Of a DNA stretch of 64,000 bases, positions 8,758 through 18,147 are shown piece by piece. The DNA comes from DASSLY01 sp035689185 (GTDB taxonomy: Bacteria > Actinomycetota > Actinomycetes > Actinomycetales > Dermatophilaceae). The notes beneath the pieces were generated by a model. The model worked only from the letters and a program-made list of their open reading frames with translations. It was not told where the DNA came from and did not search any database. Each line of letters opens with the position of its first letter. Position 1 is the first letter of the stretch. A program made the position numbers and the translations under genes. Where the stretch lies: contig DASSLY010000080.1 of NCBI GenBank assembly GCA_035689185.1, positions 13,920-77,919 on the forward strand. The letters run 5' to 3'.

Positions 8758-9216
8758 GTGGTGGTGCTGCTGGTGCTCATCGTGGTCGTGTGCATCGGCC
8801 TGTCGATCGCCCTGGTGGTAGGCCGCCTCGGTGACCACGTCGAGGGCCTGGCCGAGCCGACGTCCACCCTGGCGCACGAGCCGTTGCCGGACTGGCCGGT
8901 CGGCTCGGTGGGGCCGGAGCAGGTGTTGGCCCTCGGCTTCGACCGGGCGTTGCGCGGCTACCGGATGGACCAGGTGGACGACGTGCTGGACCGGCTGGCC
9001 GAGGAGCTCGCCGAACGAGAGGCCCGGATCGCCGCGCTGAGCGCTGCTGCCCCGAACGGTGGTGGCTGGACCTCGGACGGGCCGGCTGCCCCCAGCGGTG
9101 GTGGCTGGACCTCGGATGGGCCTGCTGCCCCCAGCGCTGGTGGCTGGACCTCGGAGGCGCCTGCTGCCCCCAGCGCTGGTGCCCGGAGCGCCGGGCAGGG
9201 CGCGGACGGCGACTGA
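8758..9216 (+). CDS. Membrane protein with DivIVA-like segment
   Basis: A 152-residue protein with an N-terminal transmembrane helix (VVLLVLIVVVCIGLSIALVV), then the DivIVA-type motif LGFDRALRGYRMDQVDDVLD and a short coiled coil (LAEELAEREARIAAL). The C-terminal third is a low-complexity 39-bp (13-residue) tandem repeat with GGGWTSDGPAAPS units. It is the counterpart of M. tuberculosis Rv1209 by position. Three consecutive GTG codons begin at 8758, so the exact start is uncertain by one or two codons. Its TGA overlaps the ATG of the next gene. A role in cell-pole or division-site organisation is inferred from the motif only. Confidence 0.7.
   Translation: MVVLLVLIVVVCIGLSIALVVGRLGDHVEGLAEPTSTLAHEPLPDWPVGSVGPEQVLALGFDRALRGYRMDQVDDVLDRLAEELAEREARIAALSAAAPNGGGWTSDGPAAPSGGGWTSDGPAAPSAGGWTSEAPAAPSAGARSAGQGADGD
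9061..9188 (+). repeat. 39-bp in-frame tandem repeat
   Basis: Units starting with GGTGGCTGGACCTCGGA occur at 9061, 9100 and 9139, with a degenerate fourth at 9178. The spacing is exactly 39 bp, so the reading frame is kept and each unit adds 13 residues. Copy number is likely to vary between strains. Confidence 0.85.
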
Positions 9217-9779
9217 TGGGCGCCTTCGAGATCTCTCGCGTCGTCCCGGTCCCGGCAGAGCGGGTCTGGCAGGTCGTCACCGACTGGCAGGGCTACGCGC
9301 GCTGGCTGCCGTTGACCACGGTCCGCCAGGACGACGGCGCTGAGCGGGCAGGCTGGGCCTTCGCCGGTCTGACCGGGGTGGGACCGGTGCGGTTCAGCGA
9401 CTCGATGCTGCTCACCGACTGGGATCCGCCGAGGTCCTTCCGGGTGCGCAAGACCGGGCGGTTGCTCGACGGCTGGGCCGAGGTCTCGGTCACCCCGCTC
9501 ACTGAGACCACTGCCCGGCTGGACTGGCGCGAGTCGATCACGCCGAGACCGGTCGCGACGGGCCGGGTGCTGGCGCCCTTGCTGGACCCGCTCAACCGGC
9601 GGTTGTTCGTCTCGGTCATCGAGGCAATGGCCCGCGAGGCCTGCCTTCCCCCCGACCCTTCCCCCCACCGGACACCGCGCGAGGCCCGTTTCGCCGGGCG
9701 AACGCCCGCGAAACGGGCCTCGCGGGGTGTCCGGTCGTGGGGGGCGCGGGGCGTCCGGGCGCTGCGGGAGCGAGGGTGA
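9216..9779 (+). CDS. SRPBCC (START-like) protein with palindrome-encoded tail
   Basis: A 187-residue protein. The first about 145 residues form a polyketide-cyclase/START-type fold: EISRVVPVPAERVWQVVTDW, then SVTPLTETTARLDWRE and a C-terminal helix FVSVIEAMAREACL. These proteins bind hydrophobic ligands; the ligand here is unknown. The last about 40 residues do not belong to the family. They are translated from the palindromic element at 9668-9734 and its flanks, giving Arg/Ala/Pro-rich sequence. The ATG overlaps the previous TGA, and the TGA overlaps the GTG of the glycosylase gene, so all three are probably co-translated. Confidence 0.78.
   Translation: MGAFEISRVVPVPAERVWQVVTDWQGYARWLPLTTVRQDDGAERAGWAFAGLTGVGPVRFSDSMLLTDWDPPRSFRVRKTGRLLDGWAEVSVTPLTETTARLDWRESITPRPVATGRVLAPLLDPLNRRLFVSVIEAMAREACLPPDPSPHRTPREARFAGRTPAKRASRGVRSWGARGVRALRERG
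9668..9734. repeat. 67-bp palindromic element, copy 2, inside a coding region
   Basis: An inverted repeat of the same length and outer ends as the element at 3969-4035 (CCGGACACC...GGTGTCCGG). Its inner arm contains GAGGCCCGTTTCGC. There is one mismatch and one bulge between arms. It is read through in frame as the C-terminal tail of the SRPBCC protein. Confidence 0.8.
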
Positions 9780-10378
9780 GTGTCGGAGCGGAGGAGGTGG
9801 TCGGGCCGGACGGGTTGGCCCGTTGCCCCTGGAGCCTGGCCGCTCCGGAGTACGTCGACTACCACGACAACGAGTGGGGCCGTCCGGTCCACGGCGAGTC
9901 GGCGCTGTTCGAACGCATCACGCTGGAGGCGTTCCAGTCCGGGCTGTCCTGGTTGACCATCCTGCGCAAACGGGAGGCATTCCGCGCGGCCTTCGCCGGC
10001 TTCGACGCCGAGGCGGTGGCAGCCTTCGGCGAGCCAGACGCCGCGCGGCTGCTGGCCGACCCCGCCATCGTCCGCAACCGGCTCAAGATCGCCGCGGCCT
10101 TGAGCAACGCCCGTGCCGTCGTCGCACTCCGCGACCAGGGTGGCCTGGATGCCCTGGTCTGGTCGCACGCCCCGCCACCGGTGCCTGCCCCCGCCACGGC
10201 GGCCGGCGTGCCGGCGTTCACCCCCGCATCGGCGGCGCTGGCCGGCACGTTGAAGCGGCACGGCTTCGTCTTCGTCGGCCCGACCACCATGTATGCGGTG
10301 ATGCAGGCCTGTGGGCTGGTCGACGACCACCTGGCCGGTTGCCACGTGCGCGGCAGACTGCCCGCCGACGCGGGATGA
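9776..10378 (+). CDS. tag: DNA-3-methyladenine glycosylase I
   Basis: A 200-residue base-excision repair enzyme that removes 3-methyladenine from alkylated DNA. Family signatures are RCPW at the N-terminus, YVDYHDNEWGRPVHGE, LFERITLEAFQSGLSW (catalytic Glu region), ILRKREAFRAAF and the C-terminal DDHLAGC. The Cys/His of RCPW and YHDNEWG, plus His and Cys of HLAGC, give the zinc site known for Tag. The GTG at 9776 overlaps the preceding TGA. A second GTG at 9797 is possible but leaves no room for a ribosome binding site. It is followed by an ATGA overlap with the first mannosyltransferase-like gene. Confidence 0.93.
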   Translation: MSVGAEEVVGPDGLARCPWSLAAPEYVDYHDNEWGRPVHGESALFERITLEAFQSGLSWLTILRKREAFRAAFAGFDAEAVAAFGEPDAARLLADPAIVRNRLKIAAALSNARAVVALRDQGGLDALVWSHAPPPVPAPATAAGVPAFTPASAALAGTLKRHGFVFVGPTTMYAVMQACGLVDDHLAGCHVRGRLPADAG

Positions 10379-11532
10379 GGGGACGGTTCCTGCTCGGCGT
10401 CGGCACGGCATACCTGGCCTGCCGGGCAGTGTCCTTCGTCGTTCTGGCCGTCGTGTCGCGCTACCAGGAGCCGAACTTCTGGACCGACGATCATCCTGAC
10501 TACCTGGACATGACCGTCCTGTGGGACGGCTCCTGGTACCGCGAGATCGCCGAGCATGGCTACCCGGTGCCGTTGCCGCGTGACCCGGCGACCGGTGGCC
10601 TGCAACAGAACGCCTGGGCGTTCTACCCGGCGTTCCCGCTGACGGTCCGCGCGCTGATGTGGGTGACCGGGCTGGGCTTCCCGCTGGTGGCCTCCACCCT
10701 GGCGCTGCTGCTGGGCCTGGGCGCGGCCCTGGTGATGGGGGTGCTGCTGCAGGAGCGCGTGGGCGCCACGGTGGCGGTGGCTGCCGTGCTCGTCTGGGGG
10801 GCCTACCCCGCGTCGCCGACGCTGCAGGTGGCCTACACCGAGAGCGCGGCGATGCTGCTGCTGTGTGCGTTCCTGCTGGTGCTGTCCCACCACCGGTGGT
10901 GGGCCGCCGGGGGGATCGCCATCCTGCTCGGGCTGACCAGGCCGATCGCGGCACCGTTGGGTGTCGTCGTCCTGGTGGCGGTGGTGCTGCGCTGGCGACG
11001 TCGTCGCACCGAGCCGCTGGGACGAGGGGAGGCGCTGGGAATGGCCGGCGCCCTAGCGGGCTGCGTGATCGGCACCATCACCTGGCCCGCCGTCGCGTGG
11101 TGGGCAACCGGGTCCAGATCGGCCTACACCGACACCATGGCGACCTGGCGCGGCTCCGGTGAGGTCGTCCCAGTGCGGCCCTGGCTGGACATGGCCTCCT
11201 ACCTGTGGGGCGACCACGCGCTGCTCTGGCTCGGGCTGATCCTGCTCGGGCTGGTCGTCCCGGTCGCCGGTCCGTGGGCCCGGCCGCTCGGCGCCCAGCT
11301 GCGGGCGTGGGCGCTGGCCTACCCGGCGTACCTGGTCCTCGTGCTGGACCCCTTCACCAGCATCTTCCGCTACCTCATCCCGCTGTTCCCCCTCGCGGTG
11401 GTGGCGGTCGGCCGGTCACCCCGGCTGGTCTGGCTGCGCGCGGCCCTGCTGGTGACGGCGTTCCTGCCGCTGCAGGTGTGGTGGACCTATGCCCTGTTCC
11501 GGTTCGTCCCGCCCACCGACTACCCGCCGTGA
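10375..11532 (+). CDS. PIG-V-like integral membrane mannosyltransferase, paralogue 1
   Basis: A 385-residue polytopic membrane protein with about nine to ten hydrophobic helices. It resembles the PIG-V family of polyprenol-phosphate-mannose-dependent transferases. The first extracytoplasmic loop carries the acidic motif DMTVLWDGSWYREIAEHGYP and then AWAFYPAFPLTVRAL; the Asp of LWDG is the likely catalytic acid or base. The ATG overlaps the glycosylase stop (ATGA). A paralogue follows with a GTGA overlap. Glycolipid or protein O-mannosylation in the envelope is an inference from the family. Confidence 0.8.
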   Translation: MRGRFLLGVGTAYLACRAVSFVVLAVVSRYQEPNFWTDDHPDYLDMTVLWDGSWYREIAEHGYPVPLPRDPATGGLQQNAWAFYPAFPLTVRALMWVTGLGFPLVASTLALLLGLGAALVMGVLLQERVGATVAVAAVLVWGAYPASPTLQVAYTESAAMLLLCAFLLVLSHHRWWAAGGIAILLGLTRPIAAPLGVVVLVAVVLRWRRRRTEPLGRGEALGMAGALAGCVIGTITWPAVAWWATGSRSAYTDTMATWRGSGEVVPVRPWLDMASYLWGDHALLWLGLILLGLVVPVAGPWARPLGAQLRAWALAYPAYLVLVLDPFTSIFRYLIPLFPLAVVAVGRSPRLVWLRAALLVTAFLPLQVWWTYALFRFVPPTDYPP

Positions 11533-12794
11533 CCGTCCTCGAGGCGGTCCGGGCGACCCGCGACCGAGTGCTGGTGCTGCCGACCTGGGCCCTGCTGGTC
11601 GGGGTGTTCGTGGTCTCCCGGCTGGTCACCGCGGCCATCGTGCAGACCGCCGCCGTCTGCTGCCAGAACCCGGCCGGCGTGGCCGACCTGCACCCCGGCT
11701 ACGAAGACATGGTCGGACTGTGGGACGGCGCGTGGTACCGCCGGATCGTCGAGTCCGGCTACCCCATCCCGCTGCCGGTGGACGGGGACACCGGTGAGGT
11801 CACCTTCAGTGCGTGGGCGTTCTACCCGCTGTTCCCGTATGCCGTGCGCGCGCTGACCGCGTCGGGGCTGTCCTTCGACGCCGCCGCGCAGCTGCTCAAC
11901 CTGCCGTTGGCCCTGCTGGCGGTGCTGCTGGCCTGGCGGTTGTTCTCCGCGCGCGCAGACGTGCTGACCCGCCCCTCCGACTCCACCCTCTACCAGCGGA
12001 TGGCCGTGCTCGCGGCCGGGGTGTGGTGCTTCTACCCGGCCACGGCGGTGCTGCAGATCGCCTACTCGGAGGCAGTCGCGACCTGCTTGCTGGCGGGGTT
12101 CCTGCTCGCGCTGATCCACCGCCGGTACTGGCTTGCCGTGCTCCTGGTTGTGCTGCTCGGCTTTGCCAGAGCCGTCGCGCCGCCGCTCGGGGTGGTGGTC
12201 CTGGTGCACCTGGTCGTCCGCATGCGGGAGGAGCGGCGGCTTGGCCTGCCCCTGCTGCACGGCGACCGGGTCGTCGCCCCGGCGCTGCTGCTCGCGACCG
12301 GTATCTCCGCGGTGGCCTGGCCGGTGCTGGTCGGCCTGGTCAGCGGCGACCCTCGGGCCTTCTTCACCATCCAGGCGAAGTGGGGGCAGGAACCCGGAAA
12401 GGGCCCGTTCGTCGCCTGGCTGACGTGGGCGTGGGACCAGATGGGCATCGTCGGCGTGCTCGTGCTGCTGGCGCTGGTGGTGGCCTACATCGCGCTGGCC
12501 ACTGGCCGCCACGGGCGATGGCTCGCGGTGGAGCTGCGCACCTGGGCACTGGCCTACCCGCTGTTCCTGCTGGCGGTCACCCGGCCGATCACCAGCATGT
12601 GGCGCTTCCTGCTGCTGGACTTCCCGCTGGCCGCGATCCTGGTGAGCATCGTGGTCCGCGGCGCCGAGGCCGGCGGGGTCGAGCCGACCTGGCCGCGACG
12701 GCTCGGCGTGGCCGTCGTGGGCCTGGTCGGCGGCATGGCGGCCTGGACGGTGGTGTTGCTGACCTACACGCCGTGGTTCGACGGACCGCCCTAG
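11529..12794 (+). CDS. PIG-V-like integral membrane mannosyltransferase, paralogue 2
   Basis: A 421-residue membrane protein sharing the layout of its upstream neighbour: GLWDGAWYRRIVESGYPIPLP, then AWAFYPLFPYAVRAL, and late in the protein LRTWALAYPLFLL. The pair probably arose by tandem duplication. The first helix is followed by a Cys-Cys pair (AAVCCQN) in the loop, which paralogue 1 lacks. The GTG at 11529 overlaps the upstream TGA. Its TAG and the TAG of the convergent enoyl-CoA hydratase gene share a CTAG palindrome at 12791-12794. The acceptor substrate is unknown. Confidence 0.8.
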   Translation: MTVLEAVRATRDRVLVLPTWALLVGVFVVSRLVTAAIVQTAAVCCQNPAGVADLHPGYEDMVGLWDGAWYRRIVESGYPIPLPVDGDTGEVTFSAWAFYPLFPYAVRALTASGLSFDAAAQLLNLPLALLAVLLAWRLFSARADVLTRPSDSTLYQRMAVLAAGVWCFYPATAVLQIAYSEAVATCLLAGFLLALIHRRYWLAVLLVVLLGFARAVAPPLGVVVLVHLVVRMREERRLGLPLLHGDRVVAPALLLATGISAVAWPVLVGLVSGDPRAFFTIQAKWGQEPGKGPFVAWLTWAWDQMGIVGVLVLLALVVAYIALATGRHGRWLAVELRTWALAYPLFLLAVTRPITSMWRFLLLDFPLAAILVSIVVRGAEAGGVEPTWPRRLGVAVVGLVGGMAAWTVVLLTYTPWFDGPP

Positions 12795-13591
12795 CTGCCG
12801 GTGAAGCGGGGCTTGTCCTTGGCCAAGAACGCCGCGACCGCGTGGTGGTGGTCCTGGGTCGCGCCGGTCGCGGCCATCAGAGCGGCCTCGTGCGCCAAGG
12901 CATCGCTGAGGTCGTGCCCGGCCGAGTAGGCCACAGCCCGGCGGATCGCGCCGTAGGCTCTGGTCGGGCCGGCCGCCAGGGTCGAGGCAACCTCCGCGAC
13001 CCGGGCCGGCAGCGCTTCGGCGGGCACGACCTCGGTGGCCAGGCCGAGCCGCACCGCCTCATCTGCCCGGACGGTCCGCGGCAGCAGCAGCAGCTCCTTG
13101 GCCGCAGCGGCGCCGACCAGGCGGGGCAGCCACCACGACGCCCCGGAGTCGCAGGACAGCCCCACTCCGGCGAAGGCGAGGTTGAAGCCCGCCGTGTCGC
13201 TGCAGATGCGCAGGTCGGCGGCGAACGCGAAGGCGGCGCCGGCTCCCGCGGCGATGCCGTTCACCGCGGCGACGACCGGCTTGTCCATCGTGGCCAGCAG
13301 GACGGCCAGGGGGTTGTACTGCTCCGGTACCGTCCGCCACACCGACGAGTCGCCGCGGCCGAGCAGCCGGGCGTGCTCTCGCAGGTCCTGGCCGGTGCAG
13401 AAGGCCCGGCCTGCGCCGGTCAGCACGACACAACGCACGGCGGCGTCCACCGCCACGGCTCGCAGGACCGCCAGCAGCTGGTCCTTGGTGGCGGTGTCGA
13501 GGCTGTTCATGGCCTCGGGCCGGTTCAGCGTGACCGTCGCGACACCGGCTTCGAACTGCAGCAGAACCCCGTTCGGCACGTCATCCTGCAC
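12791..13591 (-). CDS. Enoyl-CoA hydratase/isomerase, PaaG-like
   Basis: A 266-residue crotonase-fold protein. Oxyanion-hole motifs are GRAFCTGQDL and NGIAAGAGAAFAFAADLRI. The segment LSCDSGASWWLPRLVG, with Asp where hydratases have Glu, is typical of PaaG-type 2-(1,2-epoxy-1,2-dihydrophenyl)acetyl-CoA isomerases and related enoyl-CoA isomerases. No other phenylacetate gene is nearby, so a general acyl-CoA isomerase role is equally possible. The GTG start lies 6 nt after TAGCCT (13603 to 13598, minus strand) without a Shine-Dalgarno, suggesting a leaderless message. Confidence 0.85.
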   Translation of the reverse strand: MQDDVPNGVLLQFEAGVATVTLNRPEAMNSLDTATKDQLLAVLRAVAVDAAVRCVVLTGAGRAFCTGQDLREHARLLGRGDSSVWRTVPEQYNPLAVLLATMDKPVVAAVNGIAAGAGAAFAFAADLRICSDTAGFNLAFAGVGLSCDSGASWWLPRLVGAAAAKELLLLPRTVRADEAVRLGLATEVVPAEALPARVAEVASTLAAGPTRAYGAIRRAVAYSAGHDLSDALAHEAALMAATGATQDHHHAVAAFLAKDKPRFTGS

Positions 13592-13714
13592 TCGGCCAGG
13601 CTAGCCACTGATTTCGTGCTGACCCTGGCCAGGGCGATAATGGAGCCATCACGGGTGCGCGCCGGTGGGTATCCCGGCGGCCGCTTCCTGGCTTACTGCG
13701 ACGAAGGAGCACGA

Positions 13715-13888
13715 ATGGCGGCGATGAAGCCGAGGACCGGAGATGGGCCGCTCGAGGTCACCAAAGAAGGTCGCGGCATCGTTCTGCGGATGCCGATCGA
13801 AGGGGGCGGTCGACTGGTCGTCGAGATGACGCCGGACGAGGCTTCGGCGCTCGGCGCCGCCATTGCGGGATGTGAGGGCGTGAACTAG
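13715..13888 (+). CDS. DUF3117 small protein
   Basis: A 57-residue protein, nearly invariant in actinobacteria (Rv1211 in M. tuberculosis). It starts MAAMKPRTGDGPLEVTKEGR and ends with a helix around EMTPDEASALGAAIAGCEG. A strong Shine-Dalgarno (GAAGGAG, 13703-13709) supports the ATG at 13715. A GATAAT hexamer at 13635-13640 is a plausible -10 for this single-gene unit, with only a weak -35. A strong hairpin terminator follows directly. Function unknown; the high conservation implies a core role. Confidence 0.9.
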   Translation: MAAMKPRTGDGPLEVTKEGRGIVLRMPIEGGGRLVVEMTPDEASALGAAIAGCEGVN

Positions 13889-13904
13889 CGCTGCCGCGGC
13901 AGTG

Positions 13905-13939
13905 AGGAGGCCCCCGCCGGCTCCCGGTGGGGGCCTCCT
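13905..13939 (+). terminator. Terminator after DUF3117
   Basis: Perfect 11-bp arms, AGGAGGCCCCC and GGGGGCCTCCT, with a 13-nt loop and further pairing outside. It starts 16 nt after the DUF3117 stop codon. There is no T-run, as usual for high-GC terminators. Confidence 0.8.
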
Positions 13940-14007
13940 GCTGCCCACGGTAGGCTCGCCGGGCTGGCCGCACCACGGCAGCTGGCGATCAGGGCGGAGG
14001 AGCGGGG

Positions 14008-14358
14008 ATGGCGGCAGGCTACGGGCTCAGTGTTCGGTGGTCGCTGGCGGAGGCTTCGCCGGACGCCCCAGCCCGGCTGCGGGAGTACGTCGTGGGGACC
14101 TCGCTGGCCAAGTACGCCGTCAAGGCCGGGCTGTCGGTGAAGATCTGGCGGATGCGCGAGGGCGAGTGGTTCGAGGGGACCTACGTCTGGGCCACCAAGG
14201 CCGCGCGGGACAAGTTCGCCGAGACCTTCGCCGCCGATGCCGTCAACGCGGTCGGGACGCAGATCATCGGGACCGAGCCCAGCATCGAGCCGTTCGAGGT
14301 CGTCGGGGTTACCGAGGGACCCGCTGGCTTCAGCCGGGGGCCGGGACCGGGGGAGTGA
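14008..14358 (+). CDS. Small conserved hypothetical protein, ABM/YdhR-like
   Basis: A 116-residue protein with a predicted alpha-beta ferredoxin-like fold. The stretch LAKYAVKAGLSVKIWRMREGEWFEGTYVWATKAARDKFAETF resembles dimeric alpha-beta-barrel monooxygenase-like proteins (YdhR/ABM type). The resemblance is by pattern only. GGAGGAG 9-15 nt upstream supports the ATG at 14008. It converges with the O-methyltransferase gene, with 4 bp between stop codons. No substrate can be named. Confidence 0.6.
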   Translation: MAAGYGLSVRWSLAEASPDAPARLREYVVGTSLAKYAVKAGLSVKIWRMREGEWFEGTYVWATKAARDKFAETFAADAVNAVGTQIIGTEPSIEPFEVVGVTEGPAGFSRGPGPGE

Positions 14359-14362
14359 CCCG

Positions 14363-14995
14363 CTAGCGCTTGACCGCAGCGAACAGGCCGTCTCCGGTCG
14401 GCAGCAGCGCCGGCACTAGCGAGTCGTCGTCGCGCAAGGTCTTGCCCAGGTCGCGCAGCGTCGCCGTCACCTCGTCCCGAGCCGCAGGGTCGGCCACCTG
14501 GTCGTGCCACAGCATGTTGTCGATCGCGAGCACGCCCCCGGACTTGAGCAGCCGCAGCGCCTGCTGGACGTAGGCGGGGTACTCCGCCTTGTCCGCGTCG
14601 ACGACGACCATGTCGTATGCCGCGTCGGTGAGCCGCGGCAGCACGTCCAGGGCCCGGCCGGTGATCACCCGGGTCCGCTGCGGGGCGTACCCGGCAGCGG
14701 CATACGCCTGCTTGGCGGCCCGCTGGTGCTCGGCCTGCAGGTCGATGGTGGTGAGGATGCCGTCGGCCGGCATGCCGGCCAGCAACCACAGCCCGGACAC
14801 CCCGGCGCCAGTGCCGACCTCGACCACGGCCCGGGCGCCCCGCGCGGCCGCCAGCAGCCGCAAGACTGCCCCCACGCCGGGCAGTACCGGCACGCAGCCC
14901 AGCTGCTCCCCCCTGGCCCGGGCCTGCTCCATCTGCTCGGTCTCAGCCACGAACTGCTCGGCGTAGGCCCAGGTCGCCGGCTTCTGTCCGCTCAT
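14363..14995 (-). CDS. SAM-dependent O-methyltransferase, class I
   Basis: A 210-residue methyltransferase of the caffeoyl-CoA/catechol O-methyltransferase family. It has the SAM-binding motif VVEVGTGAGVSGLWLLAG, the acidic TTIDLQAEHQRAAK, and the metal-binding VVVDADKAEYPAY and AIDNMLWHDQV. It is the counterpart of Rv1220c, which likewise lies divergent to sigE. The ATG at 14995 is preceded by TACCCT at an 8-nt distance. A cation-dependent catechol-type activity is suggested by the DADK and DNML residues; the substrate is unknown. Confidence 0.88.
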   Translation of the reverse strand: MSGQKPATWAYAEQFVAETEQMEQARARGEQLGCVPVLPGVGAVLRLLAAARGARAVVEVGTGAGVSGLWLLAGMPADGILTTIDLQAEHQRAAKQAYAAAGYAPQRTRVITGRALDVLPRLTDAAYDMVVVDADKAEYPAYVQQALRLLKSGGVLAIDNMLWHDQVADPAARDEVTATLRDLGKTLRDDDSLVPALLPTGDGLFAAVKR

Positions 14996-15092
14996 GGCGC
15001 ACCAGGGTACTGCCCATCCGCCGCCACGCGGACCGGCGCACATGCTGACGCCGGACCGACATGCGGCGTGCAGCAAACACTCAGGTTGCTGA

Positions 15093-15118
15093 GGAACGAT
15101 CGAAGAAACCAAACCGTC
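15093..15118 (+). promoter_or_regulatory. Putative ECF-type promoter of sigE
   Basis: GGAACG (15093-15098), a 16-nt spacer and CGTC (15115-15118) fit the bipartite pattern of ECF sigma-factor promoters (GGAAC, then CGTY). The CGTC ends 6 nt before the GTG at 15125. This suggests sigE autoregulation and possibly a leaderless long form. No data confirm it. Confidence 0.45.
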
Positions 15119-15124
15119 CACCGG

Positions 15125-15844
15125 GTGAGTCCCGAACAGGACATGCAGCCAGTGGCCGCAGAAGGCGGAGACGAGGAAGACGTGACGACCACCATCGAGG
15201 ACCAGGCGGGCGTGCCTGGGCCCGCCTCGCCCGGGTCCGAGGCGAGGCCTGAATGGGTGCCGCCCACGTGGGAGGAGATCGTCGAGCAGCACTCCGCCCG
15301 GGTCTACCGGCTGGCCTACCGGCTCACCGGCAACGTGCACGACGCAGAAGACCTCACTCATGACGTCTTCATCCGGGTGTTCCGTTCGTTGCACGCCTAC
15401 CAGCCGGGGACCTTCGAGGGCTGGCTGCACCGCATCACCACCAACGTCTTCCTGGACCGGATGCGGCGCAAGCAGCGGATCCGGTTCGACGCGCTGTCCG
15501 ACGAGGCGGCGGCACGGCTTCGAAGCAGCGACGCGGGCCCCGAGCAGCATTACGCGGAGACCCATTTCGACGACGACGTGCAGCGGGCCCTGGACGCGCT
15601 GTCCCCGGAGTTCCGGGCTGCCGTTGTGCTCTGCGACATCGAAGGCCTGTCGTATGAGGAGATCGCCGCCACCCTGGGTATCAAGCTCGGCACGGTGCGC
15701 TCCCGGATCCACCGGGGCCGGGCCCAGCTGCGTGAGGCGCTGGCCCATCGCGCCCCCGTGTCAGCGCCGTCGGGCGTGCGCAGCAGCACGCCCAAGGCTT
15801 CGCGGGGCTTCTCGATCGGGCGCGTCGTTCCCGGCACCCGATGA
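15125..15844 (+). CDS. sigE: ECF RNA polymerase sigma factor, SigE type
   Basis: A 239-residue ECF sigma factor (233 or 220 residues from later starts). Region 2 is visible in VYRLAYRLTGNVHDAEDLTHDVF and WLHRITTNVFLDRMRRKQR; region 4 is ALDALSPEFRAAVVLCDIEGLSYEEIAATLGIKLGTVRSRIHRGR. Three candidate starts exist: GTG 15125 (next to an ECF-like promoter), ATG 15143, and GTG 15182, which has the best ribosome binding site (GAGGAAG). Mycobacterial SigE is also known for alternative starts. It is followed, with an ATGA overlap, by the anti-sigma gene and then htrA and tatB, the cell-envelope stress locus. Confidence 0.95.
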   Translation: MSPEQDMQPVAAEGGDEEDVTTTIEDQAGVPGPASPGSEARPEWVPPTWEEIVEQHSARVYRLAYRLTGNVHDAEDLTHDVFIRVFRSLHAYQPGTFEGWLHRITTNVFLDRMRRKQRIRFDALSDEAAARLRSSDAGPEQHYAETHFDDDVQRALDALSPEFRAAVVLCDIEGLSYEEIAATLGIKLGTVRSRIHRGRAQLREALAHRAPVSAPSGVRSSTPKASRGFSIGRVVPGTR

Positions 15845-16515
15845 CCGCCCCGCTCGGCGTCGGTGCGACGGGTCACCTCGGCGCCCACGTGAGCGGCTAC
15901 GTCGACCGCACCCTGGGTGCAGGGCTCCAGCTCGCGCTGGACCGGCACGTCGCCGTCTGTCCGAGCTGCCGCGAGGCGGCGCAGGACGAACGGCGGCTCC
16001 TCGGATCGCTGCGTTCCGCCGCCCTGGCGCCGCCGAGCGGCCTGGCGGCCTCGCTGCTGCGGCTGTCCCAGACCGTCCCGGCACCGGCGGCACCAGCGGC
16101 CGCGTCGGCAACGTGGGCACCGTGGGCTGCGCCGAACGCGACCCGGCAAGCGCCGGTACGACGCCTGCCCGTGCTGCCAGCGGGCGCCCCGCCGATGCAC
16201 CGATCCCCGGTCCGGGCAGCGATGGCCGCAGGGCTGGCCGTCGGCGCGTCGGCGGCGGCGGCAGTCGGCATCGGCCTGGCGGGGATGTCCGCAGTAGCCA
16301 CCGGCACGTCGGGGACGCCCTCGGTGTCCCCGGGGCGTGCCCCCTCGACCGCTCCCGCGGCAACCGCCGTCCGGGTGCCGTCGGGAGCCATCAGCGGTGC
16401 CGCGGCGCTCATGGCACCGCGCCCGCCAACCCCGTCGGCGGGCCGGCCGCAGCGGCTGGGCCCGTGGGGCGGGGCGGACACGAGGGCGGCGTTGCGGGCA
16501 CAATCGGTGCCATGA
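15841..16515 (+). CDS. rseA: Anti-sigma E factor with zinc-finger (RseA-like)
   Basis: A 224-residue protein. The N-terminal anti-sigma domain carries the ZAS motif with HVAVCPSCRE (H-x3-C-x2-C), close to its start LGAHVSGYVDRTLGAGL. A Pro/Ala-rich linker and a hydrophobic segment at about 122-150 (AAMAAGLAVGASAAAAVG) suggest a single membrane anchor. The outer tail is low complexity. It overlaps sigE by ATGA. By family it would bind SigE and release it on zinc oxidation, phosphorylation or proteolysis; the trigger here is unknown. Confidence 0.88.
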   Translation: MTAPLGVGATGHLGAHVSGYVDRTLGAGLQLALDRHVAVCPSCREAAQDERRLLGSLRSAALAPPSGLAASLLRLSQTVPAPAAPAAASATWAPWAAPNATRQAPVRRLPVLPAGAPPMHRSPVRAAMAAGLAVGASAAAAVGIGLAGMSAVATGTSGTPSVSPGRAPSTAPAATAVRVPSGAISGAAALMAPRPPTPSAGRPQRLGPWGGADTRAALRAQSVP

Positions 16516-16543
16516 CGACGGCGGCGACGGGGCGGCGGCGGCG

Positions 16544-18145
<1,602 letters not shown>

Positions 18146-18147
18146 CG

